Shown piece after piece: positions 39,534-47,969 of a DNA stretch of 64,000 nucleotides. The stretch is taken from contig PQKR01000003.1 of assembly GCA_002918705.1 (NCBI GenBank), positions 310,001 through 374,000 of the forward strand, read 5' to 3'. The DNA is from Escherichia sp. ESNIH1 (GTDB taxonomy: Bacteria > Pseudomonadota > Gammaproteobacteria > Enterobacterales > Enterobacteriaceae). Within the stretch, counting starts at the first letter, position 1. The number at the start of each line of letters is the position of its first letter. Made by a program: the position numbers and the translations under genes. The notes beneath the pieces are model-generated. The model had not been told where the DNA came from. It made no database searches and was given only the letters and a program-made list of their open reading frames with translations.

Positions 39534-40259
39534 ATGATGTTGAGCTTACGTGCAGTGAATCACTATTACGGCGATCAGCATACGCTATGGAATGTCGATC
39601 TCGATCTTATCCCTGGTACCTGCACCTGCGTCATGGGGCTGCCGGGAATGGGGAAAACCACGTTGGTCAACTGTATCTCTGGCTATCTTGCCGTGGAGAG
39701 CGGCAGTATGACCTGGCAGGAGGCCGGGGCCGCACCCCTCAATCTGCTGCAGGTGAAGATGGAGGATCGTCCGGCAATGGGTATCGCCTGCGTGCCGCAG
39801 GACAGGCGGATCTTCTCCCAGCTAACGGTAGAGGAGAATTTACAGGTTGCCTGGCTGGCGGTAGGCGAGCACGGCAGCGCCGTCACCCGGGATATCTACG
39901 ATCTCTTCCCCGAGCTGTACGCCCTGCGCCAGATAAAGGGCGCAGGGCTATCAGAAGATAACCAGCACCAGCTGGCGCTGGCCCGGGCGCTGGTGACCCA
40001 TCCGCGCCTGCTGATCCTTGATGAGCCGACCCGGGGGCTGGGCCAGGCCTTTATCCATAAGCTAGGCAACCTGCTGGTGCGCCTGAACCAGGATTTCGGC
40101 ATGACCATCCTGCTGGCGGAGCAGCATCTGTCGTTTGTGCGCCGCGTCGCCGACCGCTTCTATCTGCTGCATCGGGGACGCAACGTGGCCCAGGGAAGCG
40201 TTACGCAGCTGGACGATCCGCTGCTTTCCCAGTGGATGACGCCGGATCTAAAGCACTGA
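39534..40259 (+). CDS. Orphan UrtE/LivF-like ABC ATP-binding protein
   Basis: 241-residue ABC ATPase most like UrtE/LivF (urea or branched-chain amino acid importers). Walker A GLPGMGKTT (residues 35-43), a Q-loop region (IACVPQDRRIFSQLTVEENLQVAWL), Walker B LLILDEPTRGLG and LLAEQHLSFVRRVADRFYLLHRG are present. The signature motif reads LSEDNQHQLALARAL instead of LSGGQQQ, losing both glycines. No permease, binding protein or second ATPase is adjacent. Tandem ATGs (39534, 39537) follow AAGGAG. Its 3' end overlaps convergent bioD by 59 bp. E. coli K-12 has no gene here as far as I recall. Transporter partner unknown, and a non-transport role is possible. Confidence 0.82.
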   Translation: MMLSLRAVNHYYGDQHTLWNVDLDLIPGTCTCVMGLPGMGKTTLVNCISGYLAVESGSMTWQEAGAAPLNLLQVKMEDRPAMGIACVPQDRRIFSQLTVEENLQVAWLAVGEHGSAVTRDIYDLFPELYALRQIKGAGLSEDNQHQLALARALVTHPRLLILDEPTRGLGQAFIHKLGNLLVRLNQDFGMTILLAEQHLSFVRRVADRFYLLHRGRNVAQGSVTQLDDPLLSQWMTPDLKH

Positions 40260-40923
40260 GATCGATCCAGTGGCCTGTTTCACTCTCAGGCGAGGCGTTC
40301 TCCAGCCACGGGATCTCGCCGAGGAACGGCGCAGGCAGCATGCGCTTAAGCGTTGCCAGATACTCCGCGTGACGGTGTCCCGGCGGTATCACGTCGTTAG
40401 CCACCCAGCCTGCCAGCCGCAATCCCGCCTGCTGCACCGCCAGGGCGGTCAGCATCGCATGGTTGATGCAGCCAAGCTTAACGCCCACCACTAAAATTAC
40501 CGGCAGCTGCTCCTGGGTAGCCCAGTCGGCAAAGGTCAGGGTCTCTGAGAGCGGCGTAAACCAGCCCCCGGCCCCCTCCACCAGCACCCACTCCGCCTGC
40601 GCCTCCAGCGTCCGCAATCCTGCCGAGAGCGTTTCCGCCTCGATAGGCTGCCCGAGGGCGGCGCTGACGATATGCGGTGAGGTGGGCTCAGCAAAGGTGT
40701 ATGGGTTCACGGCCTCGTAGCGCAGGGCCAGGGTACTGTTATGCTGTAGCGCCAGCGCGTCGCTGTTGCGCAGCCCCTCCGGCATCATCTCACTGCCGGA
40801 GGCGACCGGTTTGTAGCCCGCGGTCTGCCGCCCCGCCAGCGCGGCGGCCTGTAACAGGGCGCAGCTGGCCACCGTTTTACCGACTTCCGTATCCGTGCCG
40901 GTAACAAAATAGCGTTCAGTCAT
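40201..40923 (-). CDS. bioD: Dethiobiotin synthetase BioD
   Basis: 240-residue ATP-dependent carboxylase that closes the ureido ring of dethiobiotin from DAPA and CO2. P-loop [13 protein letters not shown] (about 7-19), the Lys in YKPVASGS, and the [11 protein letters not shown] motif are intact. It is about 15 residues longer than E. coli BioD (225): a tail ending [15 protein letters not shown] lies in the 59-bp antisense overlap with the orphan ABC gene. Start ATG at 40923 overlaps the bioC stop by 8 bp. Confidence 0.94.
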   Translation of the reverse strand: MTERYFVTGTDTEVGKTVASCALLQAAALAGRQTAGYKPVASGSEMMPEGLRNSDALALQHNSTLALRYEAVNPYTFAEPTSPHIVSAALGQPIEAETLSAGLRTLEAQAEWVLVEGAGGWFTPLSETLTFADWATQEQLPVILVVGVKLGCINHAMLTALAVQQAGLRLAGWVANDVIPPGHRHAEYLATLKRMLPAPFLGEIPWLENASPESETGHWIDLSALDPASSTGKAADRPAA

Positions 40924-41671
40924 GTTCAATGACTCCCCAAAAAAGTGAATAGGTCAGCAGGCATCTGCCCTGCTGCTGCGGCCATGCCAGCTGCAGGCGC
41001 TGAAGCTGGGCGCGGGTCAGAGGCCGGTTGTGCCTGCCAGCGTGCAGGTGCGTCGCGCCGATGCCCTTCAGCGAGCGCATAGCAGAGAGCGCATCGTCAA
41101 AGTCCAGCGTAATGCGCTCCACGCCGCACCGGCCGCGCCAGGCATTAACGGTGTCAGCCAGCGCCTCCTCCGCTAAAAATCGGTTAGCGTGCGGATGGCT
41201 GTCCACCGCCTGCCAGGCCTGATTCAGCTCCGGCAGCGATCCGCCCGCCAGCGTGGTGAAGGCCACCGCCCCGCCAGGACGCACAACGCGATGCAGCTCT
41301 TCGAGCGCCTGGCCGAGATCGTTGCACCACTGCACCGCCAGGTTGCTCCAGGCGAGATCGAACCGGGCATCGGCCAGAGGCAGCGCCTCAATGTCCGCCG
41401 CAACGTAGTGCTGGGCGGCCTGCTGGCTCTGCGCCTGTTTGAGCATCGGCAGAGAGAGATCCAGAGCGGTCACCTCCGCGCCGGTATCGCGCCAGTAGCG
41501 GCTCATGCTGCCCGGCCCGCAGCCTGCGTCCAGCACGCACCCTGGCCTGCATTCGCCAAGCTTTGCCAGCAGCAGGTCTGCGCTCTGGCGCTGCAGCTGC
41601 GCATGGCTGTCGTAGCTCTGCGCCGCCCGGCCAAAGGCCGCCGCCACTGCGCGCTTATTCACCTGGCTCAT
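40916..41671 (-). CDS. bioC: Malonyl-ACP O-methyltransferase BioC
   Basis: 251-residue SAM-dependent methyltransferase that caps malonyl-ACP so that fatty-acid enzymes can build pimeloyl-ACP. SAM motif [16 protein letters not shown] (about 45-59) and [12 protein letters not shown] are typical of BioC. Overlaps bioF by 17 bp and bioD by 8 bp. The partner bioH is expected elsewhere in the genome. Confidence 0.94.
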   Translation of the reverse strand: MSQVNKRAVAAAFGRAAQSYDSHAQLQRQSADLLLAKLGECRPGCVLDAGCGPGSMSRYWRDTGAEVTALDLSLPMLKQAQSQQAAQHYVAADIEALPLADARFDLAWSNLAVQWCNDLGQALEELHRVVRPGGAVAFTTLAGGSLPELNQAWQAVDSHPHANRFLAEEALADTVNAWRGRCGVERITLDFDDALSAMRSLKGIGATHLHAGRHNRPLTRAQLQRLQLAWPQQQGRCLLTYSLFWGVIEHD

Positions 41672-42812
41672 GCAGCACCTCCAGCAGACGATCGATATCC
41701 TCCGGCTGATGCGCCGCCGTCAGGGTCAGGCGCAGGCGCGCCGTACCGGCGGGCACGGTGGGCGGACGAATCGCCGTCACCCAGCACCCTTTCTGCCGCA
41801 GGCGCTCCGCCAGGCTCAGCGCCCGGGCGTTATCGCCAACGATCAGCGGCTGGATGGCGCTCTGTGAATCGGTGATGCGCACCGGCAGCGATCCTGCGCC
41901 GTGGCGAAAACGCTGAATTAGCGCCGCGAGCGCCGCCCGGCGACGGTTGCCCTCCTCTCCCCGGATCACGCTCAGCGCGGCGCTGAGGGCCACGGCCTGA
42001 GCGGGAGGCATAGAGGTGCTGTAGATCAGATGGCGGGCAAATTGTTCGAAGTAGCTGGCCACCGCCTCGCTGCACAGCACCGCCGCGCCGCTGACGCCGA
42101 AGCCTTTGCCAAAGGTGACCACCAGCAGCTCGGGCTTCACGCCCTGCCGCTGGCAGCTGCCGCGCCCCTCCTGACCGGTGACGGCAACGCCGTGGGCATC
42201 ATCTACCAGCAGCCAGGCCCCGGCGCTGCTTGCCTGCTCCGCAATGGCTGCCAGCGGCGCGCTGTCGCCGTCCATGCTGAAGATGCCTTCAGTCACCACC
42301 AGCTGCTGGCCGTCGCAGGGTTTATCCAGCAGCGCAGCGAGCTGCCCGACGTCGTTATGGGCAAAGCGCCGCAGCTGAGCCGGACTCAGGCTGGCGGCTT
42401 CCAACAGCGAGGCGTGGCTGAGCTTATCCGCCACGATGCGATCCTCTTTGCCGGTCAGGGCGGCAATCACCGCCTGGTTGGCGGCAAAGCCAGAGATAAA
42501 CAGCAGCGCCCGCGGGTAGCCCAGCCAGTCGGCCAGTTCGCTCTCCAGGGCATGGTGCGCCCGGGTATAGCCGCTGACGTGCCCGGAGCCGCCGCTGCCC
42601 ACGCCGTACTGCTCAGCACCCTGCTGCCAGGCGCGAACGAGGGCTGGGTGCTGGCTTAAGCCGAGGTAGTCATTGCTGGAGAAGTTGCAGTAGCGGCTAT
42701 CGCCCAGCGTCAGCCAGCGCCCCGCGCCCTGCTCGACCACCCGGCGCGAACGCAGGGCGTCGGCGGCTCGCCGGGCTGTTAACGCGGCATCGATGCGCTG
42801 CTGCCAGCTCAT
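41655..42812 (-). CDS. bioF: 8-amino-7-oxononanoate synthase BioF
   Basis: 385-residue PLP enzyme condensing pimeloyl-ACP with alanine. The PLP lysine lies in [16 protein letters not shown] (about residue 236), preceded by [17 protein letters not shown]. Conserved N-terminal [14 protein letters not shown]. Overlaps bioB by 4 nt (ATGA) and bioC by 17 bp, indicating translational coupling through bioBFCD. Confidence 0.95.
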   Translation of the reverse strand: MSWQQRIDAALTARRAADALRSRRVVEQGAGRWLTLGDSRYCNFSSNDYLGLSQHPALVRAWQQGAEQYGVGSGGSGHVSGYTRAHHALESELADWLGYPRALLFISGFAANQAVIAALTGKEDRIVADKLSHASLLEAASLSPAQLRRFAHNDVGQLAALLDKPCDGQQLVVTEGIFSMDGDSAPLAAIAEQASSAGAWLLVDDAHGVAVTGQEGRGSCQRQGVKPELLVVTFGKGFGVSGAAVLCSEAVASYFEQFARHLIYSTSMPPAQAVALSAALSVIRGEEGNRRRAALAALIQRFRHGAGSLPVRITDSQSAIQPLIVGDNARALSLAERLRQKGCWVTAIRPPTVPAGTARLRLTLTAAHQPEDIDRLLEVLHEPGE

Positions 42813-43849
42813 AGCGCCGCCGCGTTGTAGAACTGATCGGTGTCGGCGTTAAAGATCTGCTGCTCCAGCTGCTGCTGCTGCTCGTTATCCCCGGCCATCA
42901 CGTCGGTCTGCTGCGGGTTCAGCCCAAGCTTACGGAACAGCTGGACGTCTTTATCCTCTTCCGGATTAGTCGTGGTCAGCAGCTTGCAGCCGTAGAAGAT
43001 AGAGTTGGCCCCGGCCATAAAGCACATCGCCTGGGTCTGCTCGTTCATCTGCTCACGGCCGGCCGAGAGGCGCACAAAGGAGGTTGGCATCATGATGCGC
43101 GCCACGGCGATGGTACGGATAAAATCAAAGGCGTCGACGTCGTCATTGTCCGCCAGCGGCGTGCCCTTCACCTTCACCAGCATGTTGATCGGCACGCTCT
43201 CCGGCGGCGTCGGCAGGTTCGCCAGCTGCAGCAGCAGGCCCGCGCGATCCTTGACCGTTTCGCCCAGGCCAACGATACCGCCCGAACAGACCTTGATGCC
43301 CGCCTCGCGCACCTTATCCAGGGTGTCGAGACGCTCCTGATAGGTACGGGTGGTGATGATGTTGCCGTAGAACTCCGGGGAGGTGTCGAGGTTGTGGTTG
43401 TAGTAGTCCAGCCCCGCCGAGGCCAGGCGTTGAGCCTGCGTTTCGTCAAGGGTGCCCAGGGTCATGCAGGCTTCGAGGCCCATCGCTTTAACGCCCTGCA
43501 CCATCTGCTCCAGGTAAGGCATATCGCGCTCGTGCGGGTTCTTCCACGCGGCCCCCATGCAGAAGCGGGTCGATCCGGCGTTTTTCGCCTTGCGGGCCGA
43601 GTCCAGCACCTGCTCCACCTCCATCAGGCGCTCCGTCTCCAGTCCGGTTTTGTAGCGCGAGCTTTGCGGGCAGTATTTGCAATCTTCCGGGCAGGCCCCG
43701 GTTTTGATCGACAGCAGGGTGCTGACCTGCACCTGACGCGGGTCAAAGTGCTGGCGATGAATAGTCTGTGCTTCAAACAGCAGGTCGAGCAGCGGTTTTT
43801 CAAACAGCTCGGTAACTTGCGACAGTGTCCAGCGTGCGTGGTGAGCCAT
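42809..43849 (-). CDS. bioB: Biotin synthase BioB
   Basis: 346-residue radical-SAM enzyme inserting sulphur into dethiobiotin. It has the CxxxCxxC cluster in [10 protein letters not shown] (about residues 53-60) and [2Fe-2S] ligands including FCMGAAWK and the conserved Arg/Cys regions (CMTLGTL, ICSGG-type [10 protein letters not shown]). Gln/Glu-rich C-terminal segment. First gene of bioBFCD, controlled by the bioO region shared with bioA. Confidence 0.97.
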   Translation of the reverse strand: MAHHARWTLSQVTELFEKPLLDLLFEAQTIHRQHFDPRQVQVSTLLSIKTGACPEDCKYCPQSSRYKTGLETERLMEVEQVLDSARKAKNAGSTRFCMGAAWKNPHERDMPYLEQMVQGVKAMGLEACMTLGTLDETQAQRLASAGLDYYNHNLDTSPEFYGNIITTRTYQERLDTLDKVREAGIKVCSGGIVGLGETVKDRAGLLLQLANLPTPPESVPINMLVKVKGTPLADNDDVDAFDFIRTIAVARIMMPTSFVRLSAGREQMNEQTQAMCFMAGANSIFYGCKLLTTTNPEEDKDVQLFRKLGLNPQQTDVMAGDNEQQQQLEQQIFNADTDQFYNAAAL

Positions 43850-43894
43850 AGGGGCGTCTCCAAAAGGTGTATTTAGTTCATGTTTGGGTTATGA

Positions 43895-43928
43895 TCGTAA
43901 ACCTAAATGTTTTTAATTTGGTTTACAA
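43895..43928. promoter_or_regulatory. BirA operator (bioO) between bioB and bioA
   Basis: TCGTAAACC-N16-GGTTTACAA: one mismatch from the canonical TTGTAAACC-N16-GGTTTACAA BirA-biotinyl-AMP operator, with the exact 16-bp spacer. It lies in the 86-bp gap between divergent bioB and bioA and should repress both. Confidence 0.93.
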
Positions 43929-43935
43929 GTCGATT

Positions 43936-45225
43936 ATGACCCAGGACGATCTCGCCTTTGACCGACGCCATATCTGGCACCCCTACACCTCCATGACCTC
44001 CCCGCTGCCGGTCTATCCCGTGCAGTCAGCGCAGGGCTGCGAGCTTCAGCTTGCTTCCGGCGAGAAGCTGGTTGACGGCATGTCGTCGTGGTGGGCGGCT
44101 ATCCACGGCTATAACCATCCGCACCTTAATGCGGCGATGAAAACGCAGATCGATGCGATGTCGCACGTAATGTTCGGTGGCATTACCCATGCGCCAGCGG
44201 TAGCGCTCTGCCGTAAGCTGGTGGCAATGACCCCCGAGGCGCTGGAGTGCGTGTTTCTGGCCGACTCCGGTTCGGTGGCGGTAGAAGTTTCAATGAAGAT
44301 GGCCCTGCAGTACTGGCAGGCGAAGGGAGAGCCGCGCCGTCGCTTCCTGACCTTCCGCCGGGGCTATCATGGCGATACCTTTGGCGCGATGTCGGCCTGC
44401 GATCCGGATAACTCTATGCACAGCCTGTGGGCGGGTTATCTGCCGGATAATCTCTTTGCCCCTGCGCCAGAGAGCCGCTTCGACGGCGAGTGGGACGAGC
44501 GGGATATTGCTGGCTTTGCCCGCCTGATGGCTGCCCATCGCCATGAGATCGCCGCCGTTATCCTTGAGCCGATTGTGCAGGGCGCAGGCGGAATGCGCCT
44601 CTACCACCCGGAAGTGCTTAAACGCATCCGCCGGATGTGCGACCGGGAGGGGATCCTGCTGATTGCCGATGAGATCGCCACTGGCTTTGGCCGCACGGGT
44701 AAACTCTTTGCCTGCGAACACGCCGGGATTACGCCGGACATTCTCTGTCTGGGCAAAGCCCTGACCGGCGGGACGATGACGCTGTCGGCGACGCTTACCA
44801 CCCGCGAGGTGGCTGAAACCATTAGCAACGGCGAAGCAGGCTGCTTTATGCACGGTCCGACCTTTATGGGTAATCCGCTGGCCTGCGCGGTAGCGAATGC
44901 CAGCCTCGAGCTGCTGGAGCGCGGTGAGTGGCAGGTACAGGTTGCCGCCATCGAGGCGCAGCTGAAGCGCGAGCTGGCACCGGCAAGAGCCACTGAGACG
45001 GTGGCTGACGTACGGGTGCTGGGAGCTATCGGCGTGATCGAAACCCATCAGCCGGTAAATATGGCCGCCCTGCAGCGCTTCTTCGTTGAGCAGGGCGTCT
45101 GGATCCGCCCCTTCGGCCGGCTGATCTACCTGATGCCGCCCTACGTCATCTCAGCGGAGCAATTAAGCAAGCTAACGGACGCGGTGCTGGCGGCGGTAGC
45201 CCATCCCGCACATTTTGCGCCTTGA
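43936..45225 (+). CDS. bioA: Adenosylmethionine-8-amino-7-oxononanoate aminotransferase BioA
   Basis: 429-residue class III aminotransferase making DAPA with SAM as amino donor. [40 protein letters not shown] and PLP lysine in [18 protein letters not shown] (about residue 274) are present. The ATG at 43936 aligns with E. coli; the open frame upstream covers the BirA operator. Divergent from bioB. Confidence 0.96.
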   Translation: MTQDDLAFDRRHIWHPYTSMTSPLPVYPVQSAQGCELQLASGEKLVDGMSSWWAAIHGYNHPHLNAAMKTQIDAMSHVMFGGITHAPAVALCRKLVAMTPEALECVFLADSGSVAVEVSMKMALQYWQAKGEPRRRFLTFRRGYHGDTFGAMSACDPDNSMHSLWAGYLPDNLFAPAPESRFDGEWDERDIAGFARLMAAHRHEIAAVILEPIVQGAGGMRLYHPEVLKRIRRMCDREGILLIADEIATGFGRTGKLFACEHAGITPDILCLGKALTGGTMTLSATLTTREVAETISNGEAGCFMHGPTFMGNPLACAVANASLELLERGEWQVQVAAIEAQLKRELAPARATETVADVRVLGAIGVIETHQPVNMAALQRFFVEQGVWIRPFGRLIYLMPPYVISAEQLSKLTDAVLAAVAHPAHFAP

Positions 45226-45277
45226 GAACGCACGGGCTATTCTAGCCTTAGGGTTGACAACTCACAGAGGAGCCACG

Positions 45278-45754
45278 ATGAGACTTATCAGCCAGGATAT
45301 TCGCGAGGGCGAAAAACTACATAATCGCCATGTTTTTAACGGCATGGGCTACGAAGGCGACAATATCTCTCCGCATCTGGCGTGGGACGAGGTGCCGCCG
45401 GGCTGCAAGAGCTTTGCCGTCACCTGCTACGATCCCGATGCGCCTACCGGCTCCGGCTGGTGGCACTGGGTGGTGGTGAACCTGCCAGCCGACACCCGCG
45501 TGCTGCCGCAGGGCTCCGGCTCGTCGCTGGTTCCCCTGCCCGAGGGCGCACTCGAGACCCGCACTGACTATGGCAAGGCCGGGTACGGCGGCGCGGCACC
45601 GCCGAAAGGAAGAACCCATCGCTACATCTTCACCGTCCACGCCCTGGACGTAGAGAAGCTGGACGTTGATGAAGACGCCAGCGGGGCGATGGTGGGGTTT
45701 AATATCCACTTCCACTCCCTCGATCGTGCGTCGATCACCGCTCTTTTCAGCTAG
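45278..45754 (+). CDS. ybhB: PEBP/RKIP-family protein YbhB
   Basis: 158-residue phosphatidylethanolamine-binding-protein fold (Raf kinase inhibitor-like), with CYDPDAPTGSGWWHWVVVNLP and GAAPPKGRTHRYIFTVHAL, the anion-binding pocket motifs. Cytoplasmic; ligand unknown. Same strand 52 bp after bioA, with its own ribosome site GAGGAG. Followed by a 10-bp perfect hairpin. Confidence 0.94.
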   Translation: MRLISQDIREGEKLHNRHVFNGMGYEGDNISPHLAWDEVPPGCKSFAVTCYDPDAPTGSGWWHWVVVNLPADTRVLPQGSGSSLVPLPEGALETRTDYGKAGYGGAAPPKGRTHRYIFTVHALDVEKLDVDEDASGAMVGFNIHFHSLDRASITALFS

Positions 45755-45767
45755 CCAACAGGTTATT

Positions 45768-45792
45768 GAAGCCGATTTACACAATCGGCTTC
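45768..45792 (+). terminator. Hairpin after ybhB
   Basis: GAAGCCGATT-TACAC-AATCGGCTTC, a perfect 10-bp stem 14 bp after the ybhB stop. The T-tract is poor (CCGTTTCG), so termination may be partial. Confidence 0.6.
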
Positions 45793-45865
45793 CCGTTTCG
45801 CTCAACTTAGTATAAAAAAGCAGGCTTCATAGGAATTTATTTAACTATTACGCCTGGAGTACCTC

Positions 45866-47149
45866 TTGAACACATTTTCGGTTTCTCGTCTGACGCTGGC
45901 CCTGGCTTTTGGCGTGACGCTGACTGCCTGCAGCTCAACGCCGCCGGATCAGCTTCCCTCAACGCAGACCGCCCCCGGTAGCGCGGCGCGTCCGGTCCTG
46001 TCCGCTAACGAAGCGCAGAACTTTGTCCCTGCTCACTACTTTGCGTCAATGGATCAGAACGCAGCGCCGTGGAGCCCGTCCGCTATTCGTCTGCCTGCGC
46101 AGCCAAACTTCGTGGTTGGCCCGGCGGGCGCGGCGGGTGTGACGCACACCTCTATCCAGGCGGCAGTAGATGCAGCCATCAACAAGCATACCAGCGAGCG
46201 CCAGTACATTGCCGTTCTGCCGGGTGAGTATGAAGGCACGGTGTTTGTTCCAGCCGCACCGGGCAGCCTGACCATTTACGGTGCGGGTGATAAAGCGGCA
46301 GAGGTGAAGATTGGTCTGGCTGTGGATTCCGAAATGGACGGCAACAGCTGGCGTCGTCTGGTTAACCCCGGCGGGAAATATATGCCGGGCAAACCGGCGT
46401 GGTATATGTTTGACGCCTGCCAGCGCAAAGGCAGCACCAGCGTGGGCGTGATGTGTTCGGCGGTATTCTGGTCGCAAAATAATGGCCTGCAGCTGCAGAA
46501 CCTGACCATTGAGAACAACCTCGGCGACAGCGTTGATGCCGGTAACCATCAGGCCGTGGCCCTGCGCAGCGATGGCGACAAGGTACAGATCAACAACGTC
46601 AATATTCTGGGTCGCCAGAACACCTTCTTCGTCACCAACAGCGGCGTGGATAACACCCTGCGTAACGATCGCCAGACCCGTACTCTGGTGACCAACAGCT
46701 ACGTTGAAGGCGATGTGGATATCGTCGCAGGCCGCGGCGCAGTGGTGTTTGATAACACCGATTTCCGCGTAGTGAACTCCCGCACCCAGCAGGAGGCCTA
46801 CGTCTTCGCGCCGGCGACGCTCTCCAATATCTATTACGGCTTCCTTGCCACCAACAGCCGCTTTACCGCAGCCGGTGACGGCGTGGCCCAGCTTGGCCGC
46901 TCGATGGACGTCGATCAGGCAACCAACGGCCAGGTCGTCATCCGCGACAGCGTGATTAACGAAGGCTTCAACATGGCCAACCCCTGGGGCGATGCCGCCG
47001 TCTCTAAACGTCCGTTCTCCGGCAACACCGGCGCGGTGGACGACAAAGGCAACGTCACGCGTAACCTGAACGACGCCAGCTTCAACCGCATGTGGGAGTT
47101 CAACAACCGCGGCGTGGGCAGCCAGGTCGTCGACGCACCGAAGCAGTAA
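45866..47149 (+). CDS. ybhC: Outer-membrane pectinesterase-like lipoprotein YbhC
   Basis: 427-residue lipoprotein: signal NTFSVSRLTLALAFGVTLTAC with lipobox LTAC (Cys22), then a right-handed parallel β-helix of the pectin methylesterase family (GRQNTFFVTNSGV, DVDIVAGRGAVVFDN, LGRSMDVDQATNG). E. coli YbhC has an acyl-CoA thioesterase report but no pectinesterase activity is assured. Translation starts at TTG 45866, 7 nt after GGAG; no ATG fits the lipoprotein signal. A REP element follows. Confidence 0.93.
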   Translation: MNTFSVSRLTLALAFGVTLTACSSTPPDQLPSTQTAPGSAARPVLSANEAQNFVPAHYFASMDQNAAPWSPSAIRLPAQPNFVVGPAGAAGVTHTSIQAAVDAAINKHTSERQYIAVLPGEYEGTVFVPAAPGSLTIYGAGDKAAEVKIGLAVDSEMDGNSWRRLVNPGGKYMPGKPAWYMFDACQRKGSTSVGVMCSAVFWSQNNGLQLQNLTIENNLGDSVDAGNHQAVALRSDGDKVQINNVNILGRQNTFFVTNSGVDNTLRNDRQTRTLVTNSYVEGDVDIVAGRGAVVFDNTDFRVVNSRTQQEAYVFAPATLSNIYYGFLATNSRFTAAGDGVAQLGRSMDVDQATNGQVVIRDSVINEGFNMANPWGDAAVSKRPFSGNTGAVDDKGNVTRNLNDASFNRMWEFNNRGVGSQVVDAPKQ

Positions 47150-47160
47150 CCCACCTTAAT

Positions 47161-47190
47161 GCCCGGCGGCGCAACGTCTGCCGGGCCTAT
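47161..47190. repeat. REP hairpin after ybhC
   Basis: GCCCGGCGGCG...CTGCCGGGC followed by CTA, typical REP unit, marking the end of the conserved segment before the HigBA/phosphorylase patch. Confidence 0.75.
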
Positions 47191-47231
47191 TCTGCCCTGA
47201 ACATAACCCTCTACTTCTATCCTCTTAGATA

Positions 47232-47276
47232 TTGCACGTCGTGTAACATCGATCTAGAATATTACACGTCATGTAA
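47232..47276 (+). promoter_or_regulatory. Duplicated palindromic operator of higBA
   Basis: Two 15-bp palindromes in direct array, TTGCACGTCGTGTAA (47232-47246) and TTACACGTCATGTAA (47262-47276), centres 30 bp apart, about three helical turns. They end 13 bp before the higB start. This is the arrangement expected for cooperative repression by HigA or the HigBA complex. Confidence 0.78.
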
Positions 47277-47289
47277 CAGGGATAGAATC

Positions 47290-47568
47290 ATGATTAAGTC
47301 ATTCAAACACAAAGGACTGAAACAACTTTTTGAAAAAGGGATTGTTTCTGGAATTCCAGCACAGGATGCTGAGCGAATTAATGACCGCCTACAGGCTATC
47401 GACACGGCAAACGAGATTGGCGAGCTGAACCGTCAGATCTATAAGCTGCACCCGTTGAAAGGGGAGCGCGAGGCCTACTGGTCAATTACAGTACGAGCAA
47501 ACTGGCGTATCACATTTCAATTTATTAACGGGGATGCGTACATTTTGAATTATGAGGATTATCACTAA
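47290..47568 (+). CDS. higB: HigB-type toxin (RelE superfamily)
   Basis: 92-residue RelE/ParE-fold protein of the HigB/GraT group, recognised from [16 protein letters not shown] at the N-terminus and [26 protein letters not shown] followed by YILNYEDYH. Family members cleave mRNA at the ribosome. Toxin-first gene order is typical of higBA/graTA. The ATG at 47290 follows CAGGGATAG; upstream in-frame sequence is only the operator and REP. It overlaps higA by one base. Confidence 0.88.
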   Translation: MIKSFKHKGLKQLFEKGIVSGIPAQDAERINDRLQAIDTANEIGELNRQIYKLHPLKGEREAYWSITVRANWRITFQFINGDAYILNYEDYH

Positions 47569-47882
47569 TGAGACAGTTTAAAATTTCCCATCCGGGCGAG
47601 ATTATCGCCAGAGAGTTGGAGGATATGGGCATTAGTGGTCGCCGTTTTGCACTTAATATCGGCGTAACTCCGGCTACAGTATCGCGTTTTCTTGCCGGTA
47701 AAACTGCCATCACCCCCTCGTTGGCAATTCGTATTGCGGCCGCTCTGGGCAGTACACCTGAATTCTGGCTGCGCTTGCAGAGTGCTTACGATCTTCGACA
47801 GCTAGAAAATCAAATAGATACATCCGGAATCGTCCTGTACGGCGACAGAAATAAAGAGTCAGCAATAAGCCCAAATCATTAA
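47568..47882 (+). CDS. higA: HigA-type antitoxin (XRE family)
   Basis: 104-residue XRE helix-turn-helix antitoxin: [64 protein letters not shown] is the canonical HigA domain. The flexible tail ends KESAISPNH. It is coupled to higB (TAATG) and should neutralise it and bind the duplicated palindrome upstream. Confidence 0.92.
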   Translation: MRQFKISHPGEIIARELEDMGISGRRFALNIGVTPATVSRFLAGKTAITPSLAIRIAAALGSTPEFWLRLQSAYDLRQLENQIDTSGIVLYGDRNKESAISPNH

Positions 47883-47969
47883 ATTAGGCCTACTTACTGC
47901 CACATTTGCTATCGTCCCAGGCGTTGACTATGGTGATTAGGATATCCCTTTGCAGGCGTGAGGCGTACC

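Noticed and set aside
47092-47289. N-terminal extension of HigB
   Set aside because: Crosses the end of ybhC, a REP element and the palindromic operator; the 92-residue form is the normal HigB length.
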